Below, in pieces: positions 53,146 to 61,538 of a DNA stretch of 64,000 bases (within the stretch, counting starts at the first letter, position 1; every line of letters starts with the position of its first letter). The translations under genes were made by a program, and so were the position numbers. Below the pieces are notes generated by a model. It was not told the origin of the DNA and did no database searches. It worked only from the letters and a program-made list of their open reading frames with translations. The stretch comes from Bradyrhizobium sp. Ce-3 (GTDB lineage Bacteria > Pseudomonadota > Alphaproteobacteria > Rhizobiales > Xanthobacteraceae), in the NCBI RefSeq assembly GCF_022835695.1, contig NZ_BQUV01000006.1:1-64000 (forward strand). Direction: 5' to 3'.

Positions 53146-53802
53146 GTGAGCAGAATTGAGAAGGTGCGGGTGCTGATCGCCGAGGATCAGACCCTGATCA
53201 GGGAAGGTATCGCCACACTGCTTGCCCAGCAGAACGACGATTTCGAGATCCTTCCCGGCGCCGCCGACGGCGAGCAGGCCATCGAGTTCGCGCGGCGCTA
53301 TCGGCCGGACGTGATCCTGATGGATCTGCAGATGCCGCGTGTCGACGGCATCGCGGCGACCCAGCGGATTCTCCGCGAGCTGCCGCAGACCCATATCGTG
53401 GTGCTGACGACATTCGAGACCAACGACCTGATCTTCGAGGCGGTCAGCGCCGGCGCCAAGGCGTATCTGCTGAAGGACGCCAGGATGGAGGAGATCGCCT
53501 CGACCATCCGCGCCGTGATCAACGGCCAGTCCGGGCTGTCGCCGAGCGTCGCCGCGCGCATCCTCGATGAGTTCAAGCGGCTGCGCGGTCCGCGCGTCTC
53601 GGCGAAGCTGCCGGTTCGCGACGGGCTGACGGCGCGGGAGAACGAAATTCTCACGCTGATCGTCGAGGGCAAGAGCAATACAGAGATCGGTGAACGGCTG
53701 CATTTGGCCGAGGGAACCGTGAAGAACTATGTCAGCACGATCCTGGAGAAATGCCAGGTCAAGAACCGTACAGAACTCGCAATAAAGGCAATAACTTACT
53801 AG
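53146..53802 (+). CDS. LuxR/NarL-family response regulator
   Basis: A 218-residue regulator with a GTG start. The receiver domain (1-120) has the acidic pair in VLIAEDQTLIREG, the phospho-acceptor D60 in DVILMDLQMPRVDG, and the lysine in AYLLKDA. The C-terminal LuxR helix-turn-helix is at about 155-215 (LTARENEILTLIVEGKSNTE, LAEGTVKNYVSTILEKCQVK). Its partner is the kinase just upstream. It probably binds the tandem sites at 51937-51970 and may control the OmpA/GTPase genes downstream. Confidence 0.93.
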   Translation: MSRIEKVRVLIAEDQTLIREGIATLLAQQNDDFEILPGAADGEQAIEFARRYRPDVILMDLQMPRVDGIAATQRILRELPQTHIVVLTTFETNDLIFEAVSAGAKAYLLKDARMEEIASTIRAVINGQSGLSPSVAARILDEFKRLRGPRVSAKLPVRDGLTARENEILTLIVEGKSNTEIGERLHLAEGTVKNYVSTILEKCQVKNRTELAIKAITY

Positions 53803-53962
53803 GAATAATTGTCCTTGTCCGTACAACCAGGCGGCTGATCTGGCTGAGATTGCTCGCCTTTCTCTGGGCCACGCCCGCAAAATTAGCTATAGGGTTGTTT
53901 CGGATTTGCTTTTTGACACCGCAGGTCCGGATTGCGCGGCTTTGAGTAAGCAGGAAATGACC

Positions 53963-54325
53963 ATGAAGGGTATCGAGCGCCAGACCAAGGATACGGATGG
54001 ACTGGCAAATGCGGCAGCCGGCAACGGCGCGGACGCCGCGGCGCATGGCATGGCGGCGATCGATCAGGTCCGCGACCTGCTGTTCGGCGGCGCGCAACGC
54101 TCGCTCGAGACCAACCTGTCGGGCCTGCGCGAGGAGATGCAGGCCTCGCTCAAGCAGATGCAGGCCGACTTCACTAACGAGCTCACCGCGCTTTCCGCGC
54201 GGCTCTCCGATCTGGAGCGGGACACCGAGCAGAAGCGCCTCGACTCGCTGAAGGATGTTGGCGCGGCCATCAGCCAGCTCGGCTCCGTGATCAGCGGATT
54301 GGGATCCGGCCGCACGGGCAAATAG
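53963..54325 (+). CDS. Coiled-coil protein of the GTPase module
   Basis: ATG 53963 has AGGAA about 6 bases upstream (ATG 53957 is an alternative) and gives 120 residues. There is no signal peptide. A coiled coil covers about 30-105 (SLKQMQADFTNELTALSARL). The start of this coil (VRDLLFGGAQRSLETNLSGL) resembles the N-terminus of the next gene's product (LKTLLFQPEATRLTSLEADL). It ends 1 bp before that gene. Probably a cytosolic partner of the membrane protein or the GTPase. Confidence 0.78.
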   Translation: MKGIERQTKDTDGLANAAAGNGADAAAHGMAAIDQVRDLLFGGAQRSLETNLSGLREEMQASLKQMQADFTNELTALSARLSDLERDTEQKRLDSLKDVGAAISQLGSVISGLGSGRTGK

Positions 54326-54326
54326 C

Positions 54327-56078
54327 ATGGCAGCTGCTGCCGGCCAGAATCGCGAGATCGAGCAGCTCAAGACATTGCTGTTTCAGCCCGAGGCGACGCG
54401 CCTGACGTCGCTGGAGGCCGACCTCGACTCGCTGCAGCGCTATGTCGGCAATTCAGATCGCCTGGAGACCGCCACCGCCGGCATTCTGGTCGAGGCGCTG
54501 GAGCGTGCCGAGGTCAACCGGCCGCGTGAGCTCGCCAGTGCGATTGCACCGGTCGTGGTCTCCGCGATCCGCAGCGAGATCAAGAATTCGCGCGAGGCGA
54601 TGATCGAGGCGCTCTATCCGATCGTCGGCCGGCTGGTCAGCGCCGCGGTGGCGAATTCCTTCAGGGAACTGGTGGCCTCGCTCGAGCAGCGCATCAATGC
54701 GCTGACCTCGGCGCAATTGTGGGTCGGGCGGGTCAAGTCGCTGGTGACGGGACGTCCGATCAGCGAGTTCGTGCTCGCCGATCGCCCGCCGCAGATCAAC
54801 CGGCTGCTGATCATCGAACGCGGCAATGGCCGCCTGATCGCCGACTGGAAACGCGAGGCGACCGCCGACGAGCGCGCCGACCTGCTCAGCGCCATGGTCG
54901 CGGCGATCCTCGAATTCTCGGTGCAGGCGCTGGCCGGCGAAGGCAATCTGCAGACGCTCGATTTCGGCGGCCGGCAGCTCGCGCTGCGCGCCTCGCCCCG
55001 CTTCATCCTGGCGGCAGAATGTCTGGGCCCGCTGCGTCCCGCCGACAATGCCAGGATCAACTCGCTGTTCTTCGATGCGATCGAGCGCATCGACCGCGGC
55101 GCGGATTGCGATGGTCCGATGCTGGCGTCGCTCGCCGCCGCGATCGAGACCGAGGACGCGCCGCGAAGGATCGCGAGCAGGCGCGGCAAGGTGATCCTGT
55201 TCGCCGTGCTCGCGGCGCTGCTCGCGCTGTTGCTTTACTTTGCCGCGACCTCGGTGACGCGCGGCCTGTTGGAGCGGCGGACCCATGCGGCGCTGGAGCA
55301 GCTCGCGGCCAGGCAGCCTTTGCTGGCCACGTTCCCGCTGCGGCTCGACTTCGATCACGGCGGCCGCAGCGTCGCCGTCTCGGGCCTCGAGCCGAGCCAG
55401 CTGGAGACCGCGCCGTTGCTCGATGCGCTCGCTGCGGCGGCGACGCCCTACAAGGTGGTCAACCGCATCGGCCTCGTGTCGACGCCGGAGCAGGCCGCGG
55501 CCTCGCAAGCCGGCATCGCAAGCCTGCAGCAGGGCATGGCGAGGTTGCAGGCGAGCCTCGACCAGATGCGCGAGGCGATCGGCGCGCAGGCGAAGTCGGG
55601 CGACCAGAAATATGCCGGTCTCGCCGAACAATATGACAAGCTCGGCGAGCAGTCCGCGAAACTGGGCGAGCAAGTCGGCAAGCTGCAATCCGTCGTCGAC
55701 GGACCGGCGGCGCGGCTCGACCGCTTCATCACCACGACCGCGATCTTCTTCGTCAACAATGCCGACGAATTCCTCGACAATGACCAGGCCGAGCAGCAGC
55801 TCCGCGAGCTCGCCGGATTGATGGCCAACAACGATCTCAGGCTGCGCATCGTCGGCTATGCCGACCAGAGCGGCACCGAAGGCACCAACAAGACGCTGGG
55901 ACGCAAGCGGGCGGAGCAGGTGCAGCGCAGGCTGACCGCGCTCGGGGTCGACCCGTCACGGCTGATTTTGGTGTCGCGCGCCGCGACGATGCCGATCACC
56001 GACCGGCTCGACGCCACCGTCGGCGGCAACCGCCGCGTCGCCTTCGAGACGGTCTACCGAGGCGAAGTGGCCCGCTGA
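54327..56078 (+). CDS. Inner-membrane protein with roadblock-like and OmpA domains
   Basis: A 583-residue protein. Cytosolic N-terminal helices (1-135) are followed by a domain at about 150-255 (INRLLIIERGNGRLIADWKR, SAMVAAILEFSVQALAGEGN, LQTLDFGGRQLALRASPRFI) that looks like a roadblock/longin fold. One membrane helix lies at 288-308. The periplasmic part has a BON-like stretch, a coiled coil (385-455) and an OmpA peptidoglycan-binding domain (470-578, VGYADQSGTEGTNKTLGRKR). The stop shares one base with the GTPase start. OmpA and membrane topology are clear; the roadblock call is inference. Confidence 0.85.
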   Translation: MAAAAGQNREIEQLKTLLFQPEATRLTSLEADLDSLQRYVGNSDRLETATAGILVEALERAEVNRPRELASAIAPVVVSAIRSEIKNSREAMIEALYPIVGRLVSAAVANSFRELVASLEQRINALTSAQLWVGRVKSLVTGRPISEFVLADRPPQINRLLIIERGNGRLIADWKREATADERADLLSAMVAAILEFSVQALAGEGNLQTLDFGGRQLALRASPRFILAAECLGPLRPADNARINSLFFDAIERIDRGADCDGPMLASLAAAIETEDAPRRIASRRGKVILFAVLAALLALLLYFAATSVTRGLLERRTHAALEQLAARQPLLATFPLRLDFDHGGRSVAVSGLEPSQLETAPLLDALAAAATPYKVVNRIGLVSTPEQAAASQAGIASLQQGMARLQASLDQMREAIGAQAKSGDQKYAGLAEQYDKLGEQSAKLGEQVGKLQSVVDGPAARLDRFITTTAIFFVNNADEFLDNDQAEQQLRELAGLMANNDLRLRIVGYADQSGTEGTNKTLGRKRAEQVQRRLTALGVDPSRLILVSRAATMPITDRLDATVGGNRRVAFETVYRGEVAR

Positions 56079-56578
56079 TGCTCACCGCAAAAGTCATGCT
56101 GCTCGGCGATATGGGGGTCGGCAAAACGTCGATCCTCTATCGGTTGATCTACAACCGCTTCGAGGGCCAGTACAAGTCGACGCTTGGCGTCGAGATCCTC
56201 AGCCATGACGTGGCGCCGGCGGACGGGGGCGATCCGATGCGCCTCGTGCTGTGGGACACCGACGGCGATTTCGGCACGCAGATCTTCGACACCGTCTATG
56301 TCACCGGCGCCTCCGCGGCCATCATCGTGTCCGACGTCACGCGACCGCAGACCGTGACCCGCATGGTCGAATTGGTCCGCGGCTTCGAGGAGCGATTCCC
56401 CGGCCGGCCCTACCGGGCATTGTTGAACAAGATCGACCTGCCGGAGGCCGCGGGCAGCGCCGGCGCGATCGCCGGGCTCGCCAAGTCGAGCGTCAAATCG
56501 GTCAGCGCCAAGACCGGCGCCGGCATCGCGGAAAGCTTTGCCGAGCTCGCACAGACGATCCGTCGCCGGCAGCTCTAG
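56078..56578 (+). CDS. Rab/Ras-like small GTPase
   Basis: A 166-residue GTPase of the eukaryote-like Ras superfamily. G1 is GDMGVGKTS (10-18), the switch I threonine is in YKSTLGVEI, G3 is WDTDGD (59-64), G4 is NKID (117-120) and G5 is SAKTG (143-147). The residue matching the catalytic Gln61 of Ras is Asp64, and there is no C-terminal prenylation cysteine. It starts inside the stop of the OmpA-domain gene, so the two proteins are made together. It probably switches that protein through its cytosolic domain. Confidence 0.93.
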   Translation: MLTAKVMLLGDMGVGKTSILYRLIYNRFEGQYKSTLGVEILSHDVAPADGGDPMRLVLWDTDGDFGTQIFDTVYVTGASAAIIVSDVTRPQTVTRMVELVRGFEERFPGRPYRALLNKIDLPEAAGSAGAIAGLAKSSVKSVSAKTGAGIAESFAELAQTIRRRQL

Positions 56579-56603
56579 CTCTCGACGCTGAACGCGCGCT
56601 GGT

Positions 56604-56654
56604 GTCAGCCGTCCCGACTTCTCGGGGCTGGCGAATCGGGCCGGGACGGCTGAC
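56604..56654 (+). terminator. Inverted repeat after the GTPase gene
   Basis: GTCAGCCGTCCCG (56604-56616) and CGGGACGGCTGAC (56642-56654) form a perfect 13-bp stem around a 25-base loop, 25 bp after the stop. It is probably the transcription terminator of the kinase-to-GTPase region. Confidence 0.65.
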
Positions 56655-56858
56655 TTCATCGCACGTGGGGCGTACGATGAAACGCGCGCGACGTGCGGTG
56701 CACGACCGCACGATTCTCCCCTCACTGCACCACGCTGCCCCTCACTCCGATAGTGACGATGGTCATCTTCCACTCGGCCAATGGCCTGCCTATCGTCCGC
56801 ACTGTCACCGGAACCAGCCACGAGACCAACGCTGTCTCGGGCGCACGGAGTGAGAGAC

Positions 56859-57263
56859 ATGAGCATTTTTGGAAGTATCATGGGTGCCATCTTCGGCCAT
56901 GGCGCCCAGGCCAAGACAGCTGAGACTTCGGCGACTGCTGCGCCCGGATCGGCACCGGGATCAACGTCGACATCATCGTCAGGTCCTGCCACGCCCGCCG
57001 CGCAAACCGTCGATGTCGCGGCGATCGTCGACAAGGCGGCGGCTGCCACCGGCGAGAGGCTCGACTGGCGCTCGTCGATCGTCGACCTGATGAAGGCGCT
57101 CGGCCTCGACAGCAGCCTTGCCGCGCGCAAGGAACTCGCCAAGGAGCTGCACTACACCGGCGATACCAACAACACCGCCACCATGAACGTCTGGCTGCAT
57201 CAGCAGGTGATGGCGAAGCTCGCCGCCAATGGCGGCAAGCTGCCGGCCGATATCAAGACCTGA
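56859..57263 (+). CDS. DUF3597 family protein
   Basis: ATG 56859 gives 134 residues beginning MSIFGSIMGAIFGHGAQAKT, the usual start of DUF3597 proteins. A low-complexity Ala/Ser/Thr/Pro linker (about 17-50) is followed by the conserved helical domain (SSIVDLMKALGLDSSLAARK, ELHYTGDTNNTATMNVWLHQ). There is no signal peptide. DUF3597 domains are thought to bind cell wall or act as small structural units; the function is not known. Confidence 0.88.
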   Translation: MSIFGSIMGAIFGHGAQAKTAETSATAAPGSAPGSTSTSSSGPATPAAQTVDVAAIVDKAAAATGERLDWRSSIVDLMKALGLDSSLAARKELAKELHYTGDTNNTATMNVWLHQQVMAKLAANGGKLPADIKT

Positions 57264-57275
57264 CGAGCCGCCTTC

Positions 57276-57304
57276 AGCCGTGCGGGACGCTTGCCCGCAC
57301 GGCT
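57276..57304 (+). terminator. Strong hairpin terminator after the DUF3597 gene
   Basis: AGCCGTGCGGG and CCCGCACGGCT form a perfect 11-bp stem with a 7-base loop, 13 bp after the stop codon. Confidence 0.8.
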
Positions 57305-57338
57305 CCGAACGATGCGTATTGCGTGAGGAGCAGTTGCG

Positions 57339-57623
57339 ATGACCTCATCCCGTCTTGCCATCCGGAACTGGCCGCGGACCGGCGTTGTCGGCGCTTCGAT
57401 CGGCGCGGGAGTAGGCCTCGCTGCAATGGCGCTGGGCATCACCATCGCCATCGCCCGCGCGGACAATGCCGGCGATGAGCCGCATTCGGCGAATGCAACC
57501 GTGAATGTGCAGCGCGCCGCGCAGATCCCGCCACCGGCGCGGGTCATCCTGCCGGCGCCGTGGGAGCAGGCGGCGCCTGCGCAACCGGTCGCGGCACCCG
57601 CGAAGCCGGCACACCGCCAATAA
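57339..57623 (+). CDS. Small membrane-anchored protein
   Basis: A 94-residue protein with one hydrophobic segment near the N-terminus (VVGASIGAGVGLAAMALGIT), probably an uncleaved anchor. The tail is Pro/Ala-rich (PPPARVILPAPWEQAAPAQP). There is no domain. It follows the DUF3597 terminator and probably has its own promoter. The function is unknown; the gene is plausible but short. Confidence 0.55.
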   Translation: MTSSRLAIRNWPRTGVVGASIGAGVGLAAMALGITIAIARADNAGDEPHSANATVNVQRAAQIPPPARVILPAPWEQAAPAQPVAAPAKPAHRQ

Positions 57624-57744
57624 TCGTTCGCACCCTTGCAGCGGCCGGCGCTCCCCTCGCCGGGCCGTTCGCGATGTTCTCAAGTCGCGTGCGTGGTGAT
57701 CTCTCGCCGAATTCTGCGCACAGCCCCAGCTCTGGAGCCTAGCC

Positions 57745-57927
57745 ATGCCAGGACAGGTCAAGCTGCCTCGAAAATTGTCGCAGGAGCCCGGGGCTCCGTC
57801 GACACTGCGCCCGAGCCACCGGCGGATCATCGAGGACCTCGACCGCTGGGCCAACAGCCCCGGTCTGCGGCCGCCGAGTGACGAAGAAAGGCGCGATGGA
57901 GAAAGGCAGCACGACGGCAAGGGCTAG
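57745..57927 (+). CDS. Possible small basic protein
   Basis: A 60-residue frame (MPGQVKLPRKLSQEPGAPST to the C-terminal ERRDGERQHDGKG). The middle (RPSHRRIIEDLDRWANSPGL) looks like a real helical segment. There is no family match I know and no ribosome-binding site better than average. It could be a genuine small gene or a chance frame in GC-rich DNA. Confidence 0.35.
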   Translation: MPGQVKLPRKLSQEPGAPSTLRPSHRRIIEDLDRWANSPGLRPPSDEERRDGERQHDGKG

Positions 57928-58044
57928 GGGGAGGGAGGCTCCGCAAATGCGGCTATCGCCGGATACGCAGAGACGGCTGCTCAGCCCAAGCCTCTCCCGG
58001 TAAGAACGGGGCGAGGGAGCGCAGCTCTTCGTGACCGTCTCCGA

Positions 58045-60405
58045 TCAGTTGAACGGCACGCGCGCCCTGGCCGAGAAGGTCCAGATCCGGGCGGTGCCGC
58101 CGAGCCCCCCATACTCCGCCCCGAGGCCGAGCATCGTGCCGCCGGCCATCCTGGCGTTCAGCCCGCCGGTGACGCGGGCCGACCAGCCCTCCAGCACCAG
58201 CGTCGGGTTGACCGGGATGCCGTTCACCGCCAGCGCCGCCGCGTCGTCCTTGCTGAAGTAGTAGTCGCCATAGAGGCCGAGATAGGGCGCGAACGCCACG
58301 CCGTCGGTCGATGCCAGCGGATAGCTCAGCTTGGCGCCAGCAGATGCGCGGCCGGTGACGAAGTCACGCGCCGTCTGCAGCGTGCCGAGCGTGTCGACAT
58401 AGGCGTTCTCGTGTTCCCACAGCGTGTAGAGCCGCGCGGATGGCTCGATCAGGACGCCGCTCATCTTGTAGCTGCCGGTCAGCCCGGTCGCGAACATCCA
58501 GCGGTCGCCGTTGAAATTGCCCTGCGCCGTTCCGGCCACGCCATTGTAGCCGATCTCCGAGAAGGTCACGGCGGCGTCGTAGCGCAGCGTCGGCGAGATC
58601 ATCCAGCCGAGATAGGTGCCCGCGGTCCAGCCGTCGCCGGTGAGCTTTCCGCTGATGTCCTGGGCGGTGTAGTTGAACGTCTCGTAGCCGGCGACGGCGC
58701 CGATCAGGAGGTTCGGCGCTGCCCTGTAGGTCAGTCCCATCAGCGCGTTGAGCTGGTTGCCGTAGATCGACGAGCCTGACGTACCGACGCCCGGCGCGGT
58801 CGGGGACGACCAGCGGTCGATGCCGCTGCCTCTGATATCGATCCAGAACAGCCAGTCGCGGGCTTCGCGCGTGGCTTTGGACTTCGCCTTGGCCGGCATC
58901 TGCTGATCGATTGCCGCGAACGCATTGTCGATCCGCGAATTGCCGCCGGTGCGTCCGGCCGCGCCGGAATTGCGATCCGGCGCGTACGCTCCGCGATTTC
59001 GCGTATCGGCCTCCGCCACGCCGCTGTCCGGATCGGCGGCGAAGTTGAAGCGCATGCCGGAGCCGCTCGGCGTCATGAAGCTGCCGCCCTCGTCAAAGCC
59101 TTCCGAGATCGCGCCGTCGATTGCGCCCGAGATCGCCTGGCCTGAATTCTGCGCCACCAGTTTGGTGATGTCGATCTGCAGCGCGCGCAGCTTCACGCTG
59201 TCAGCCGGAACGCCCACGCTCTGCGCCAGCACGGGCGAGGTGCTGGCGTTGAACGATGCGTTGCCGGCATAGCTCGCCGTGATGCTGTGACTGCCGATCC
59301 CAAGCGTCGCGATCGAGAAGGTCGCGGTGCCCGAAGCCAGCGTCGCGGTGCCGATCGGCGAACCGTTGTCGCTGAAGGTCACCGTGCCGGTCGGCGTGCC
59401 GCTTGAGGCGGTGACCCTCGCCGTGAAGGTCACCGGCTGGCCGAAGCTGCTCGGGTTCTGCGACGAGGTCAGCGCGATCTGGGTCGCCGCTTCCGCAAAG
59501 CTGAAGCGGTCCGCCGCCGATGCTGCCGAGGTGCCGACCGCCGTCGTCACGGTGATGTCCACCGTGCCGCTGCCGGCGGGCGAGATCGCGGTGATCGAGG
59601 TCGCCGAATTGACCGTGAAGCTCGCCGCGCTGGTTGCGCCGAACTTCACCGCGGTGGCGCCCGTGAGGTTGGTGCCGGTGACCGCGACCGAGGTGCCGCC
59701 CGCAGCTGGTCCCGAACCGGGCGAGACCGACGTCACCGTCGGTGGGCTCGCATAGGTGAATTGGTCGGCCGCCGACGCTGCCGACGTGCCGACCGCGGTT
59801 GTGACGGTGACGTCGACCGTCCCGGTGCCGGCAGGCGAGGTCACCGTGATCGAGGTCGCCGAGTTGACGGTGAAGCCGGTCGCGCTGGTGGCACCGAACT
59901 TCACCGCGGTGGCGCCGGTGAAGCCGGTGCCGGTAATGGTGACCGTAGTGCCGCCTGTGGTCGGCCCCGTGGCGGGCGAAATCGACGTCACCGTCGGCGC
60001 GGACGCCACATAGGTGAATCGATCCACCGGCGATGTGGATGATGTCCCGGACGGGCTGGTGACGGTGACGTCCACCGTGCCGGTTCCGGCCGGTGCGACG
60101 GCGGTGATCTGCTCGCTCGAATTGATGACGAAGCTTGTTGCATTGGTGGCGCCGAAGCGCACGGCGGTCGCGGTGCTGAAGCCGCCGCCCGCGATGACGA
60201 CGGTGGTGCCGCCCGCCGCGGGCCCCGTCGTCGGGGAGATCGAGACCACCGCCGGTGGCGAGCTAGCCACCGCGGCGTGGCTGAACAGCGTGGCTACGAC
60301 CACGGCGAGGGCGCATCCGGCGCGTTGCGCGATCGCCATCGGCCGCAGTCTGGTGCGGGGGTCGGATGCAGGACGCGAGGCGGCGAAGCGGAGACGCATC
60401 CGCAT
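58045..60405 (-). CDS. TIG-repeat autotransporter/surface protein
   Basis: A large exported protein of 786 residues from ATG 60405; the frame is open to 60534. A signal peptide (ALAVVVATLFSHAAVA) is followed by three IPT/TIG domains, each with a pattern like PTVTSISPATGPTTGGTTVT. Next come one bacterial Ig-like domain (FTARVTASSGTPTGTVTFSD) and a linker. A C-terminal beta-barrel of about 270 residues ends ARVPFN. The layout fits an autotransporter that displays adhesive Ig-like repeats. No partner secretion gene is needed. Adhesion is inferred. Confidence 0.85.
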   Translation of the reverse strand: MRMRLRFAASRPASDPRTRLRPMAIAQRAGCALAVVVATLFSHAAVASSPPAVVSISPTTGPAAGGTTVVIAGGGFSTATAVRFGATNATSFVINSSEQITAVAPAGTGTVDVTVTSPSGTSSTSPVDRFTYVASAPTVTSISPATGPTTGGTTVTITGTGFTGATAVKFGATSATGFTVNSATSITVTSPAGTGTVDVTVTTAVGTSAASAADQFTYASPPTVTSVSPGSGPAAGGTSVAVTGTNLTGATAVKFGATSAASFTVNSATSITAISPAGSGTVDITVTTAVGTSAASAADRFSFAEAATQIALTSSQNPSSFGQPVTFTARVTASSGTPTGTVTFSDNGSPIGTATLASGTATFSIATLGIGSHSITASYAGNASFNASTSPVLAQSVGVPADSVKLRALQIDITKLVAQNSGQAISGAIDGAISEGFDEGGSFMTPSGSGMRFNFAADPDSGVAEADTRNRGAYAPDRNSGAAGRTGGNSRIDNAFAAIDQQMPAKAKSKATREARDWLFWIDIRGSGIDRWSSPTAPGVGTSGSSIYGNQLNALMGLTYRAAPNLLIGAVAGYETFNYTAQDISGKLTGDGWTAGTYLGWMISPTLRYDAAVTFSEIGYNGVAGTAQGNFNGDRWMFATGLTGSYKMSGVLIEPSARLYTLWEHENAYVDTLGTLQTARDFVTGRASAGAKLSYPLASTDGVAFAPYLGLYGDYYFSKDDAAALAVNGIPVNPTLVLEGWSARVTGGLNARMAGGTMLGLGAEYGGLGGTARIWTFSARARVPFN
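59476..60245 (-). repeat. Tandem TIG-domain coding repeats
   Basis: Three consecutive units of about 250-270 bp (roughly 60245-60010, 60009-59756 and 59755-59485) code for the TIG domains. They stay similar at DNA level: GGTGCCGCC-type segments and the protein motifs GATAVKFGATSA and GTVDVTVTTAVGTSAASAAD recur. Units 2 and 3 are most alike, which suggests recent duplication or recombination. Confidence 0.7.
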
Positions 60406-60595
60406 GAAATTTGCGATCGGCAACAAGGTAACCCCCGTCGCGCCGGCCCGCTGCGGAATCGGCGCACATTCAAAAAATACGGGTTCGTTGTAATACGCGG
60501 CTCGCGCGGCACGCCGCGGAATCTCTGCGCGCATCGGCTTTTGTAACGCGGCGTTGCTGCGCCGCTACGTCATTGCACGATTTGAGAAGCCGTTA

Positions 60596-60616
60596 GCGCG
60601 CGGTATGGCCGCGCGC
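60596..60616 (-). terminator. GC-rich hairpin between two minus-strand genes
   Basis: GCGCGCGG and CCGCGCGC pair over 8 bp around a 5-base loop. It lies in the 314-bp gap between the methyltransferase stop (60720) and the autotransporter start. It may end the methyltransferase transcript; the rest of the gap should hold the autotransporter promoter, which I could not define. Confidence 0.4.
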
Positions 60617-60719
60617 GACCGATCATTCCCATTCAGCGCACGCAGGATGGGTAATTGATAACGCACCCGCTCGCATGTCGCATCGGCTTCAGTCGCCACG
60701 CGCTGCGAGACAGCGGCGG

Positions 60720-61538
60720 CTACGGCCGCAGCGCCGTCGCGATCAGCGCAGTCGAGGGAATCGTGAAGGTGTCACCTATCCGCCCCCGTTCGATCTCGCT
60801 CCGGAACGCGCGCGCCACTGCGGCGCTCTGCTCGGCATCGAGACCGCTCCAATGCGGCATGAACTCGAACAGCCGGTCGACCTCGGTGGGGTTGGCGACG
60901 TTGAGCTTGAAGTCGTGGGTGACCTCGACGACGACAGGATCGGCGAAGCCGGCGGCGACGACCGCGACTGCGAGGCGGCCGGGATCGGCGAGTTCGGCGA
61001 GGCCCGTGCAGGGCATCGGCGTGACATTGTCGGGATAGAGCCGCCGGATGATCTGTGCGAGCAGCAGATGCACGGCGGCACCATCGGCGCTTTTCCAGAC
61101 CGCGATCGCCGCCGAGCCGCCGGACCGTGTCACCCGCGCCATCTCGCGCAGCCCGGCGCGCCAGTCCGGAAACAGCATCACGCCGAACACCGACACCGCC
61201 GCATCGAAGGCGGCATCCGGCAAATCGAGCGCCTGGCCGTCCATCTGGCGCGCCTCGATATTCGCTACTTCATGCGCGCGGACCCGCGCCACCATGCCGG
61301 CGGAGAAGTCGATCGCGGTGACGTCGGCACCCCTGCGCGCGACGGCAAGCGCCGCGGCCCCGGTCCCGGTGGCGACGTCGAGCACCTTCGACGATGGGCC
61401 GATCGGGAGCATCGCGACCGCGGCCTCGGCGAAGTGCGTCGTGAACGGTTGCGACTGCGCCTCGTAGGTCGCGACCATCTTGTCCCAATGCGCGGGATCG
61501 TTGAACGGAAGCGGGTTCGCCTGCTCACTTGACGGCAT
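60720..61538 (-). CDS. Class I SAM-dependent methyltransferase
   Basis: A 272-residue UbiE/Methyltransf_11-type enzyme. Motif I is VLDVATGTGAAALAVARRGA at about 55-75, motif II VTAIDFSAGMVARVR, and a post-I acidic region FDAAVSVFGVMLFPDW. It overlaps the Rrf2 regulator gene by 14 bases and must be on the same transcript. The substrate is unknown. The Rrf2 link suggests a stress-responsive small-molecule methylation. Confidence 0.9.
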   Translation of the reverse strand: MPSSEQANPLPFNDPAHWDKMVATYEAQSQPFTTHFAEAAVAMLPIGPSSKVLDVATGTGAAALAVARRGADVTAIDFSAGMVARVRAHEVANIEARQMDGQALDLPDAAFDAAVSVFGVMLFPDWRAGLREMARVTRSGGSAAIAVWKSADGAAVHLLLAQIIRRLYPDNVTPMPCTGLAELADPGRLAVAVVAAGFADPVVVEVTHDFKLNVANPTEVDRLFEFMPHWSGLDAEQSAAVARAFRSEIERGRIGDTFTIPSTALIATALRP

